Positions 33,578 through 41,593 of a stretch of 64,000 nt of DNA are shown here, in pieces. Made by a program: the position numbers and the translations under genes. The DNA is from Actinomadura luzonensis (GTDB taxonomy: Bacteria; Actinomycetota; Actinomycetes; Streptosporangiales; Streptosporangiaceae): the NCBI RefSeq assembly GCF_022664455.2, contig NZ_JAKRKC020000002.1:3038001-3102000 (forward strand), in the 5' to 3' direction. The notes beneath the pieces were generated by a model that saw only the letters and a list, made by a program, of their open reading frames with translations, ran no database searches and was not told where the DNA came from. Every line of letters begins with the position of its first letter. The first letter of the stretch is position 1.

Positions 33578-34654
33578 ATGAGGGTGGTCCTCGCCGGTGG
33601 GGGGACGGCCGGGCACATCGAGCCGGCGCTCGCCCTTGCGGACGCGCTGCGCCATCTCGATCCCGGCATCGGCGTCACCTGCGTGGGCACCGAGCGCGGG
33701 CTGGAGACCCGCCTGGTGCCCGCCAGGGGATACGAGCTGGAGCTGGTGCCGGCGGTCCCGCTGCCGAGAGCGATCACCCCGAGCCTGCTGACCGTGCCGG
33801 GCCGGCTGGCCGGGGCGATCAACGCGGTCGCGGGCGTGCTCGACCGCGTCGGGGCCGACGTGCTGGTCGGCTTCGGCGGCTACGTCGCCACGCCCGCCTA
33901 CCTCGCGGCCAAGCGGCGCGGGCTGCCGATCGTCGTCCACGAGGCCAACCCGCGCCCCGGCCTGGCCAACCGGCTGGGCGCGCGGCTCACCGACCACGTC
34001 TTCACCGGCTTCCCCGACGCCGCGCTGCCCAAGGCCGAGTACATCGGCACCCCGCTGCGCCGCGACATCGTCACCCTCGACCGGCTGTCCATGGGCGACA
34101 AGGCCCGCTCGTGGTTCGGGCTGGAGAGCGACCGGCCGACGCTGCTGGTGTTCGGCGGCTCGCAGGGCGCCCGGTCGATCAACCAGGCCGCGCTGGCCGC
34201 CGCGCCCGCGCTGCGCCGCGCCGGGGTGCAGGTGCTGCACGTGCTCGGCCCGAAGAACACCGTCGAGCACGAGCCGCCGCCCGGCGACCCGCAATACGTC
34301 CTGCTGCCCTACGTCGACCGCATGGACCTCGCCTACGCCGCCGCCGACGTGGCCCTTTGCCGCAGCGGCGCGCTCACCTGCGCCGAGCTGACCGCGGTGG
34401 GGCTGCCCGCCGCGTACGTGCCGCTGCCGCACGGCAACGGCGAGCAGGCGCTCAACGCCGAGCGCATCGTGCGCGGCGGCGGCGGGCTCATGGCCGACGA
34501 CGCCGAGCTGTCGCCCGAGTGGATCATCCGGAACGTGCTGCCGATGCTGCACGACCCCGAGCGCGTCGCCGTCATGTCGGAGGCCGCCTCCCGGCTCGGG
34601 CGCAAGGACGCCGATATCATGCTTGCCAGGAAAGTGTTGGAGATAGCCCGATGA
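33578..34654 (+). CDS. murG: UDP-GlcNAc:lipid I N-acetylglucosaminyltransferase
   Basis: 358 residues, GT-B fold. The N-terminal MRVVLAGGGTAGHIEPALALAD, VGFGGYVATPAYLAA, HEANPRPGLANR, FGGSQGARSINQA, and CRSGALTCAEL with the LPHGNGEQALNA loop are characteristic. It makes lipid II. ATG 33578 lies 10 bases after TTAGGGA; a GTG at 33569 is too close to that RBS. The stop overlaps murC (ATGA). Confidence 0.96.
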   Translation: MRVVLAGGGTAGHIEPALALADALRHLDPGIGVTCVGTERGLETRLVPARGYELELVPAVPLPRAITPSLLTVPGRLAGAINAVAGVLDRVGADVLVGFGGYVATPAYLAAKRRGLPIVVHEANPRPGLANRLGARLTDHVFTGFPDAALPKAEYIGTPLRRDIVTLDRLSMGDKARSWFGLESDRPTLLVFGGSQGARSINQAALAAAPALRRAGVQVLHVLGPKNTVEHEPPPGDPQYVLLPYVDRMDLAYAAADVALCRSGALTCAELTAVGLPAAYVPLPHGNGEQALNAERIVRGGGGLMADDAELSPEWIIRNVLPMLHDPERVAVMSEAASRLGRKDADIMLARKVLEIAR

Positions 34655-36051
34655 GTCTCGTCAAGCTGGTCGATCCCGTCCGCGTCGAAGAACTGGGGCG
34701 GGTGCACTTCATCGGCATCGGCGGCGCGGGCATGTCCGGCATCGCCCGCATCCTGCTCAAGCGCGGCGTGCGGGTGTCGGGCAGCGACGCCCGCAGCTCC
34801 GAGCTGGTCGCCGAGCTGCGCGACCTCGGCGCGGTCGTGCACATCGGCCACGCCGCCTCGCACATCAGGGACGTCGACACCGTCGTCGTCTCCACCGCCA
34901 TCCGCGACTCCAACCCCGAGCTGGGCGAGGCGCTCAAGCAGGGGCTGCGCATCATCCCGCGGGCGGCCGCGCTGGCCTCCGTCATGGCCGGGCGCACCGC
35001 CGTGGCCATCGCCGGCACGCACGGCAAGACCACCACCACCTCGATGCTGACGGTGGCGCTGCAGAAGTGCGGGGCCGACCCGTCGTACTGCGTGGGCGGG
35101 CAGCTCGTCACCACCGGGCTCGGCGCCGACGACGGCTCCGGCACGGTGTTCGTCGCCGAGGCCGACGAGAGCGACGGCTCGTTCCTCATGCTGGCCCCCG
35201 ACATCGCCGTCGTCACCAACGTCGAGGCCGACCACCTCGACAACTACGGCGACCCGCGGGCCGTGCACGACAGCTTCGCCCGCTTCGCCGACCGGGTGGG
35301 CTCGCTGCTGGTGCTGTGCGCCGACGACCCGGGCGCGGCCGAGCTGGCCGGGCGGGCCCGCTCGCGCGGGCTGCGGGTGCGCACCTACGGCGCCGCCGAG
35401 GGTGCCGACTACCGCGTCACCGGCGTCCGGCCCGACGGGTTCGGCACGGTCTTCGAGATCGAGGGGCGGGGCGACGTGCGGCTGGCCGTCCCCGGGGCGC
35501 ACAACGCGCTCAACGCCACCGCGGTGATCGCCGTGGCCGACGAGCTGGGGCTGGGCTTCGAGGAGATCAGAGAGGGCCTGGGGGCCTTCACGGGGGCCAA
35601 GCGGCGCTTCGAGGCCAAGGGCGAGGCGGGCGGCGTCGCCGTCTTCGACAGCTACGCCCACCACCCCACCGAGCTCGCCGCCGACCTGCGGGCGGCGCGC
35701 GACGTCGTCGCCTCCTACTCCGGGCACGGGCGGGTCATCGCGATCTTCCAGCCGCACCTCTACTCGCGCACCCGCTTCTTCGCCGACGAGTTCGGCGCGG
35801 CGCTCGGGCTCGCCGACGAGGCCATCGTGCTCGACGTGTACGGGGCCCGCGAGGACCCGGAGCCCGGGGTGTCGGGGGCGATGGTCGCCTCGCGGGTGCC
35901 GCTGCCCGAGGGGCGGGTGTCGTACGCGCCGGACCGGGCCGCGGTGCCGGGGCTGGTGGCGGAGCGGGCGCGGCCGGGCGACATCGTCCTGACGATGGGC
36001 GCGGGCGACGTCACCGAACTCGGCCCCCAGATCGTCACCCGCCTCTCCTGA
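34651..36051 (+). CDS. murC: UDP-MurNAc:L-alanine ligase
   Basis: 466 residues: VHFIGIGGAGMSGIARILL, ATP loop IAGTHGKTTTTSML, EADESDGSFL, TNVEADHLDNYG, DSYAHHPTELAADL and FQPHLYSRTRFF. It adds the first amino acid of the stem peptide. ATG overlaps the murG stop. It is followed by a 217-base gap before ftsQ, the first real break in the overlapping run from murF. Confidence 0.97.
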   Translation: MSLVKLVDPVRVEELGRVHFIGIGGAGMSGIARILLKRGVRVSGSDARSSELVAELRDLGAVVHIGHAASHIRDVDTVVVSTAIRDSNPELGEALKQGLRIIPRAAALASVMAGRTAVAIAGTHGKTTTTSMLTVALQKCGADPSYCVGGQLVTTGLGADDGSGTVFVAEADESDGSFLMLAPDIAVVTNVEADHLDNYGDPRAVHDSFARFADRVGSLLVLCADDPGAAELAGRARSRGLRVRTYGAAEGADYRVTGVRPDGFGTVFEIEGRGDVRLAVPGAHNALNATAVIAVADELGLGFEEIREGLGAFTGAKRRFEAKGEAGGVAVFDSYAHHPTELAADLRAARDVVASYSGHGRVIAIFQPHLYSRTRFFADEFGAALGLADEAIVLDVYGAREDPEPGVSGAMVASRVPLPEGRVSYAPDRAAVPGLVAERARPGDIVLTMGAGDVTELGPQIVTRLS

Positions 36052-36122
36052 CCCGCCCCCGCTCTCCGGAGCCGCACCCCTCCGCCACCGGCCCCTGGAG
36101 GCGGCGGCGAGCGCCCCGGAGC

Positions 36123-36161
36123 GCCCTGCCCCGGGCCCCTGCGGGTTGAGGGAGGCAGGGC
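36123..36161 (+). terminator. Possible weak hairpin between murC and ftsQ
   Basis: GCCCTGCC (36123-36130) pairs with GGCAGGGC (36154-36161) across a 23-base loop. It may act as a partial terminator or be chance in GC-rich DNA. Confidence 0.3.
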
Positions 36162-36268
36162 GGCAGAAGGTGCTGAGGGGGGAATCGGGCGGGGTCCGGG
36201 CGTGGCGTGGCACGCGGGCCGCGCCCCCGGCGTAGGTTCGGTGCCGATATGGGTGATGTGGGAGGGCG

Positions 36269-36934
36269 ATGAAGGCGCGGACGGCGTTCCTGGTGCTGCT
36301 CACCGCGGGGGTGGTGGGCACGGCCGCATGGCTGGTGTTCTTCTCGCCGGTCCTCGGCGTGCGTTCGATCGAGATCGTGGGAAATCTCACAGTGCCCAGC
36401 GAACGCATCGAGCGGCAGGCCGGCGTCGCGGACCTGCACCCCCTGGCCACGGTCGACCTGGCCGGCGTCCAGTCGAGAGTGCTCGGGATCAGGCAGCTCG
36501 CCAGCGCCAAGGTGGACCGCGTCTGGCCGGGCACGCTGCGCATCGAGGTGGTCGAGCGGGAGCCGGTCGCGGCCGTCCCGGCCGGCGACAAGGTGGCGAT
36601 CGTGGACGGCCACGGCGTCGTGATCGAGGTGCGGCCCACGGCGCCGCCCCTGCTGCCGGTGCTCAGGGTCGACAACCTGGCGGCCGGCGACCCGGCCACC
36701 GTCGCCGCGCTCCAGGTGATCCAGGCCGTCCCGGACGCGATCGCGCCCAAGGTGCGCCAGGTGCGGGCGGGCACGGCGGAGGGCGTGACGCTGGAGCTGT
36801 CCGACGGCCGCACGGTCGTATGGGGCGGTCCCGACCGTCCGCAGGAGAAAGGCCGCATTCTGACCGCGCTCCTCAAACGGGAGAAGGCGAACGTCTACGA
36901 CGTCAGCTCGCCCGACGTGGTCACCCTGAAGTGA
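36269..36934 (+). CDS. ftsQ: Cell division protein FtsQ/DivIB
   Basis: 221 residues, ATG with GGGAGGG. There is a short cytoplasmic start, one membrane helix (about 6-26), then the POTRA domain: VRSIEIVGNLTVPSERIERQAGV, VDRVWPGTLRIEVVEREPVAAV (read in pieces: GVRSIEIVG, WPGTLRIEVVEREP), and the FtsQ beta domain with DGHGVVIEV and the closing DVSSPDVVTLK. It recruits FtsL and the FtsW-FtsI synthase to the septum. Short compared with some Streptomyces homologues, mainly from a missing long cytoplasmic head. Confidence 0.94.
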   Translation: MKARTAFLVLLTAGVVGTAAWLVFFSPVLGVRSIEIVGNLTVPSERIERQAGVADLHPLATVDLAGVQSRVLGIRQLASAKVDRVWPGTLRIEVVEREPVAAVPAGDKVAIVDGHGVVIEVRPTAPPLLPVLRVDNLAAGDPATVAALQVIQAVPDAIAPKVRQVRAGTAEGVTLELSDGRTVVWGGPDRPQEKGRILTALLKREKANVYDVSSPDVVTLK

Positions 36935-37269
36935 TCAAGAGTGTCAGGGTCTGGCAACTCCGCGGCAACGGCATCGCCGAGCCTGTGCGAGGTGGGGGTC
37001 GCGGCGTGAGAGCCTAAAGTCGGGGATCGGACCTGGGAGTGCCCCGACCAGGCGCGACTTCGGAGCGAATCGGACAGCCCGCGACACGCCGGACGCGCTT
37101 GCGGCGCGGTTAGTTGACCCGCCCGGAGCGCAACTCCTACTGTCCGTATCAATCCTCAGGTTGACATAAATCTAAATCTCAACCTGAGGTTGAGAGTTAC
37201 CCGAACTGACAAAAAGCGGAGACGATCCGCACCGAAATGGCAAGTCAACGAGCGGAAAGGCCCCTCGTC
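36935..37269 (+). other. ftsQ-ftsZ intergenic region
   Basis: 335 bases with no gene. The last 120 bases turn AT-rich and carry the heptamer element and ftsZ promoters. GGGGCACTCCC-type and other short GC hairpins occur near 37040, without a clear terminator. Confidence 0.6.
37154..37194 (+). promoter_or_regulatory. ftsZ promoter/operator with three AGGTTGA half-sites
   Basis: CCTCAGGTTGA (37154-37164) and TCAACCTGAGG (37179-37189) are a perfect 11-bp inverted repeat with a 14-base AT-rich spacer. The second arm is also half of CTCAACCT-G-AGGTTGAG (37178-37194). So AGGTTGA occurs at 37158 (+), 37179 (-) and 37187 (+). TTGACA (37161-37166) inside the first arm is an ideal -35. It lies about 75-115 bases before the ftsZ start. 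Confidence 0.65.
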
Positions 37270-38769
37270 GTGGCAGCACCGCAGAACTACCTCGCGGTCA
37301 TCAAGGTCGTCGGCATCGGCGGCGGCGGAGTCAACGCCGTCAACCGGATGATCGAGGAGGGACTCAAGGGCGTCGAGTTCATCGCCATCAACACCGACGC
37401 CCAGGCGCTGCTGATGAGTGACGCCGACGTGAAACTCGACGTGGGCCGCGAGCTCACGCGCGGACTCGGCGCGGGCGCCAACCCCGACGTCGGCCGCAAG
37501 GCCGCCGAGGACCACCGCGAGGAGATCGAGGAGGTCCTCAAGGGGGCCGACATGGTCTTCGTCACGGCGGGCGAGGGCGGCGGCACCGGCACCGGCGGCG
37601 CCCCCGTGGTGGCCAACATCGCCAGGTCGCTGGGGGCGCTCACCATCGGCGTCGTCACCCGGCCGTTCAGCTTCGAGGGACGCCGCAGGGCCATGCAGGC
37701 CGAGGCGGGCATCGAGACGCTGCGCGACGAGGTCGACACGCTGATCGTCATCCCCAACGACCGGCTGCTGTCGATCTCCGACCGGCAGGTCAGCGTCCTG
37801 GACGCCTTCAAGGCGGCCGACCAGGTGCTGCTGTCCGGTGTGCAGGGCATCACCGACCTCATCACCACGCCCGGCCTGATCAACCTGGACTTCGCCGACG
37901 TCAAGTCGGTCATGTCCGGCGCGGGCTCGGCGCTCATGGGCATCGGCCACGCCCGCGGCGACGACCGCTCGGTGGCGGCGGCCGAGATGGCGGTCTCCAG
38001 CCCGCTGCTGGAGGCCAGCATCGACGGCGCCCACGGCGTCCTGCTGTCCATCGCGGGCGGCTCCGACCTCGGCCTGTTCGAGATCAACGAGGCCGCCCAG
38101 CTCGTCTCGATGGCCGCCGCGCCCGACGCCAACATCATCTTCGGCACGGTCATCGACGACGCCCTCGGCGACGAGGTGCGCGTGACGGTGATCGCGGCCG
38201 GCTTCGACGACGTGCCGGGACCGGCCGTCAAGGAGCTGCCGCGGCCCGCCGCGCGCGCCGCCGCCACGCCGCCGCCCGCCGCCCCGGTGTCCTCGCCGGC
38301 CCGGCCGAGCGTGTCCTCGCCGAGCGTCAAGTCCGAGCCGCCCGTGCTGCGCTCCGAGGGGCGTCCCGAACAGCGGGCGGACTTCCGTCCCGAGCCGCGC
38401 GCCGAGGCCCGTCCCGAGCCGCGCCCGGACTTCCGCGCCGAGCCGCGTCCCGAGCCCCGTCCCGAGCTGCGCGCGGAGCCCCGTCCCGAGGCCCGTCCCG
38501 AGCCGCGGGCGGAGTTCAGGCCGGAGCCGCGCCCGGAGCCGAGGCCGGAGCCGGTGCGACCGGTGGAGCCGGTGCAGGCGGTGGCCGAGCCGGTCGACGA
38601 GGCGCCCGCCGACGAGCCCTCCGGCCCCGTCTCGATCCCGCGGCCCGCGCCCGAGCCCGCCAACCCGCCCACGCCCATCACCTCCCGCATGTCGGAGCCC
38701 GCCAAACGTCCCCGGGTGATCTTCGAGGAGCAGGAAGAGGAGCTCGACGTCCCTGACTTCCTCAAGTAG
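37270..38769 (+). CDS. ftsZ: Tubulin-like division GTPase FtsZ with long RPEPR-rich linker
   Basis: 499 residues from GTG 37270, which gives the standard (M)AAPQNYLAVIKVVGIGGGG start and has GGAAAGG upstream. An in-frame ATG at 37237 would add 11 residues. The tubulin signature GGGTGTGGAP, nucleotide loop VTRPFSFEG and T7 loop NLDFADVKSVM are intact. After the core (about residue 320) comes a linker with tandem RPEPRAE-type repeats to about 450, then the C-terminal peptide EELDVPDFLK that binds SepF. Core plus normal linker is nearer 400 residues, so the linker is expanded. A terminator-like hairpin follows. Confidence 0.98.
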   Translation: MAAPQNYLAVIKVVGIGGGGVNAVNRMIEEGLKGVEFIAINTDAQALLMSDADVKLDVGRELTRGLGAGANPDVGRKAAEDHREEIEEVLKGADMVFVTAGEGGGTGTGGAPVVANIARSLGALTIGVVTRPFSFEGRRRAMQAEAGIETLRDEVDTLIVIPNDRLLSISDRQVSVLDAFKAADQVLLSGVQGITDLITTPGLINLDFADVKSVMSGAGSALMGIGHARGDDRSVAAAEMAVSSPLLEASIDGAHGVLLSIAGGSDLGLFEINEAAQLVSMAAAPDANIIFGTVIDDALGDEVRVTVIAAGFDDVPGPAVKELPRPAARAAATPPPAAPVSSPARPSVSSPSVKSEPPVLRSEGRPEQRADFRPEPRAEARPEPRPDFRAEPRPEPRPELRAEPRPEARPEPRAEFRPEPRPEPRPEPVRPVEPVQAVAEPVDEAPADEPSGPVSIPRPAPEPANPPTPITSRMSEPAKRPRVIFEEQEEELDVPDFLK

Positions 38770-38782
38770 CGCGGACGCCCCA

Positions 38783-38811
38783 CGCCGCTCCCCGGGACCA
38801 CGGGAGCGGCG
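38783..38811 (+). terminator. Hairpin after ftsZ
   Basis: CGCCGCTCCC (38783-38792) pairs perfectly with GGGAGCGGCG (38802-38811) with a 9-base loop, 13 bases after the ftsZ stop. Confidence 0.7.
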
Positions 38812-38871
38812 CCGTCATGTGCGCGCGGGCGAACAGGGTGCGCCGACGCCGCTATCGAGAGGAAGACTCAC

Positions 38872-39564
38872 GTGAGAAGGGACGAGATCGCGGCCGGTCT
38901 CGCCGAGGTCGAGGCGCGCATCGCGGCGGCCTGCCGCGCGGTGGGCCGCGACCGCGGCGAGGTCACGCTGATCGCCGTCACCAAGACCCGCCCCGCCGAG
39001 GACGTCAGGATCCTGTCCGGGCTGGGCGTGCGCGACGTCGGCGAGAACCGCGACCAGGAGGCCGCCCCGAAGGCCGCCGAGCTGGCCGGGCTCCCGCTGA
39101 CCTGGCACTTCGTCGGCCAGCTCCAGACCAACAAGGTCCGCTCGGTGGTCGGCTACGCGGACGTGGTCCACTCCGTCGACCGGCTCCGGCTGGTGGAGGC
39201 GATCAGTCGCGAGGCTGTCCGCCAGGGCCGCGACGTCGGCTGCCTCATCCAGGTCGCCCTCGACGAGGACCCGGCCAGGGGCGGCGCGCTCCCGGCCGAC
39301 GTGCCGGCGCTCGCCGACGAGGTCGCCCTCGCCGAGGGCGTGTGGCTGGGCGGCGTCATGGCGGTCGCGCCGCTCGGCGAGGAGCCGGCCAAGGCGTTCG
39401 AACGGCTGCGCGAGGTCGCCACGCGGGTGCAGGAGCAGCATCCCCGCGCCACGATGGTCTCGGCCGGCATGAGCGGCGACCTGGCCGAGGCGATCGCGTA
39501 CGGGGCGACACACGTGCGCGTCGGTACGGCGTTGCTCGGTCGTCGCAAGCCCTTCGTCAGGTAA
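38872..39564 (+). CDS. yggS: PLP homeostasis protein (YggS/PROSC family)
   Basis: 230 residues, alanine-racemase-like TIM barrel. The PLP lysine is in LIAVTKTRPAE (about residue 38). GENRDQEAAPKA, WHFVGQLQTNKVR, the SVDRLRLVEAI region and SAGMSGDLAEAIAYGATHVRVGTALLG (read as MSGDL and THVRVGTALLG) match the family. It binds pyridoxal phosphate and buffers its supply; it has no known catalytic activity. GTG with GAGAGGA upstream. It normally follows pgeF in actinobacteria, but here it directly follows ftsZ. Confidence 0.95.
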   Translation: MRRDEIAAGLAEVEARIAAACRAVGRDRGEVTLIAVTKTRPAEDVRILSGLGVRDVGENRDQEAAPKAAELAGLPLTWHFVGQLQTNKVRSVVGYADVVHSVDRLRLVEAISREAVRQGRDVGCLIQVALDEDPARGGALPADVPALADEVALAEGVWLGGVMAVAPLGEEPAKAFERLREVATRVQEQHPRATMVSAGMSGDLAEAIAYGATHVRVGTALLGRRKPFVR

Positions 39565-39705
39565 TGTCCCCTCAAGTGGGTCTTCAGGCCCATGATCAGG
39601 TAGAGGTCGAATTCGGCGGAGGGTCCGAGGGGGTTACGGCTACCGCCTCGGCGCCCGGCGCCGGGCCCGAGCGAGGGCGACCATGAGCAGGAGGACGACG
39701 TAGCG

Positions 39706-40206
39706 ATGGCCGGCGCGATGCGCAAGATGGCGGTCTACCTCGGTCTCGTGGAGGACGACCGCTACGAGAGGTACGAGACCTACCAGGACGACTACGCCTA
39801 CGAGGAAGAGGTGCAGCGGACCGGCGAGGATCGGCCCGTGGCGGCCCAGGACCGCGACGACGAACCCGACGCCCCGGTGCCCGCGCCCAGGCCCTCCACG
39901 GCGATCCTGGAGCGCCGCACGACCGATCTGGCCCGCATCACCACGCTCCACCCGCGTACGTACAACGAGGCGCGCACCATCGGCGAGCACTTCCGCGACG
40001 GCACCCCGGTCATCATGAACCTGACCGAGATGGTTGACAGCGACGCCAAACGGCTGGTCGATTTCGCGGCAGGTCTCGTCTTTGGCCTACACGGGAGCAT
40101 CGAACGTGTTACCAACAAGGTGTTCCTGTTGTCCCCTGCCAATGTCGAGGTGACCGCCGAGGACAAGGCTCGAATCGCGGAACGCGGGTTCTTCAATCAG
40201 AGTTAG
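39706..40206 (+). CDS. sepF: Cell division protein SepF
   Basis: 166 residues. The N-terminal amphipathic helix MAGAMRKMAVYLGLVEDDRYE anchors it to the membrane (MRKMAVYLGL). An acidic/proline linker follows, then the SepF core (about 85-160): LHPRTYNEARTIGEHFRDGTPVIMNLTEM, DAKRLVDFAAGLVFGL and VTNKVFLLSPANVEVT. It is the main FtsZ membrane anchor in actinobacteria, which lack FtsA; none is seen here. GGAGG lies 11 bases upstream. Confidence 0.96.
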   Translation: MAGAMRKMAVYLGLVEDDRYERYETYQDDYAYEEEVQRTGEDRPVAAQDRDDEPDAPVPAPRPSTAILERRTTDLARITTLHPRTYNEARTIGEHFRDGTPVIMNLTEMVDSDAKRLVDFAAGLVFGLHGSIERVTNKVFLLSPANVEVTAEDKARIAERGFFNQS

Positions 40207-40286
40207 AGTCTCTGTATGTCCATCACCCCCAACCGGGTCTCAGCGAGGCCGGGAGGGCTCACCGGAAGTGGAGGCGCGGCCGGGCC

Positions 40287-40574
40287 GTGGCGATCGTGGG
40301 TCAGATCTTGGTCGTTGTCCTGTCTCTCTACCTGGTGCTGCTCATCGGCAGGATGATCTTCGAGACGGTGCAGGCGTTCGCCCGTCAGTGGCGGCCGACC
40401 GGCGTCGTGCTGGTGCTGGCCGAGGCCACGTACACCGCGACGGATCCGCCTCTCAAGTTCCTCCGCCGTTTCATTCCTCCGCTCCGGTTGGGTACGGTGG
40501 CCTTTGACCTAAGCTTCACTGTCCTGTTCATCGTGGTCCTGATCTTGATCCAGATCGCGGGGCTGCTGCGGTGA
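40287..40574 (+). CDS. YggT-family membrane protein
   Basis: 95 residues with two hydrophobic helices (about 4-24 and 70-92) separated by the conserved YTATDPPLKFLRRFIPPLRLG loop (key: TDPPLKFLRRFIPPLR). The family is found next to sepF and divIVA in Gram-positive bacteria and is thought to help division or membrane organisation; mechanism unknown. GTG 40287 with GGAGG about 13 bases upstream. A GTG three codons later is an alternative start. Confidence 0.9.
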   Translation: MAIVGQILVVVLSLYLVLLIGRMIFETVQAFARQWRPTGVVLVLAEATYTATDPPLKFLRRFIPPLRLGTVAFDLSFTVLFIVVLILIQIAGLLR

Positions 40575-40679
40575 CCGGGCCGGTGTCGCGCAGGTCGTGA
40601 TCCAACTCGTGTCCGCGCTGAAGTGATTCGGGTTACCGTCCCTCCGGACAGACTCCAAGCGCGCCAAGGAGACCAAAAG

Positions 40680-41552
40680 ATGCCGCTGACGCCCGCTGAT
40701 GTGCGGAACAAGCAGTTCAGTACCACCCGGCTGCGGCCGGGCTACGACGAGGAAGAGGTCGACGCCTTCCTCGACGAGGTGGAGGCTGAGCTCGACCGCC
40801 TGATCCAAGAGAACGAGGAGCTCCGCGCCAAGCTGGCCGAGTGCCTGCGCGGAAAGGTGCCGGGCGGCATGAGCATGCCCATGGCCTCCGCGCCGGTCCA
40901 GGAGCAGCCCAAGCCGGAGATGATGGCGCCGCCGCAGCCGGAGCCCATGCGGGCCCCCGAGCCGCCGCCGGTGCAGCAGCCGCCCGTCCCCGTGGCCATG
41001 AGCATGCCTCCCGCCGAGGACAACATGGACACCGCGGCCCGCGTGCTCGCCCTCGCCCAGCAGACCGCCGACCAGGCCATCGCCGACGCCCGCCGCGAGG
41101 CCGACGAGACCGTCACCCGCGCCCGCCGCGAGGCCGACGAGATCCTCACCAAGGCCCGCCGCCAGGCCGAGCAGGTCATCGGCGACGCCCGCGCTCGCGC
41201 CGAGACGCTCGAGCGCGACGCGCAGGAGCGCCACCGCCAGGCCATGGGCTCGCTGGTGCAGACCCGCGACGAGCTGGAGCGCAAGGTCGAGGAGCTGCGC
41301 AGCTTCGAGCGCGAGTACCGCAGCAGGCTCAAGCTCTACCTGGAGAACCAGCTCGCCGAGCTCAACGTCTCGGCCGAGGGCAGCGGCGGGTTCCCCGTCA
41401 TGTCCGGCGGCCCCGGCGGCCAGGCTCCGGCGATGCACGCCGTGCCCCAGGGTGGTCAGCCGCCGCTCCCCGGCAGCCCCAACCCCTTCGGCGGCGAGGC
41501 TCCGCAGGGCGCTTTCCCCGGCGCTGACGGTCCCCACAACGACCGCCGGTAA
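40680..41552 (+). CDS. divIVA: Polarity protein DivIVA (Wag31-like)
   Basis: 290 residues from ATG 40680 with AAGGAG. The lipid-binding domain reads MPLTPADVRNKQFSTTRL, then YDEEEVDAFLDEVEAEL. A Pro/Met-rich linker (about 60-115) leads to a long coiled coil (about 125-235, repeated ARREADE heptads) and a Gly/Pro-rich tail. DivIVA marks negatively curved membrane at poles and tips and directs apical growth in actinobacteria. It is the usual last division gene before ileS, here separated from it by one further gene. Confidence 0.96.
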   Translation: MPLTPADVRNKQFSTTRLRPGYDEEEVDAFLDEVEAELDRLIQENEELRAKLAECLRGKVPGGMSMPMASAPVQEQPKPEMMAPPQPEPMRAPEPPPVQQPPVPVAMSMPPAEDNMDTAARVLALAQQTADQAIADARREADETVTRARREADEILTKARRQAEQVIGDARARAETLERDAQERHRQAMGSLVQTRDELERKVEELRSFEREYRSRLKLYLENQLAELNVSAEGSGGFPVMSGGPGGQAPAMHAVPQGGQPPLPGSPNPFGGEAPQGAFPGADGPHNDRR

Positions 41553-41593
41553 AGTAACGGGTCACTAGGACCTGTCACTCGAAAGAGCCCTCT

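Noticed and set aside
37237..37269. ATG 37237 as the ftsZ start
   Set aside because: Family N-terminus and the GGAAAGG position both favour GTG 37270. The earlier ATG has no well-placed RBS.
38817..39686. Arg-rich alternative frame over yggS, examined for a pgeF remnant
   Set aside because: No laccase-domain motifs; it is an out-of-frame reading of yggS.
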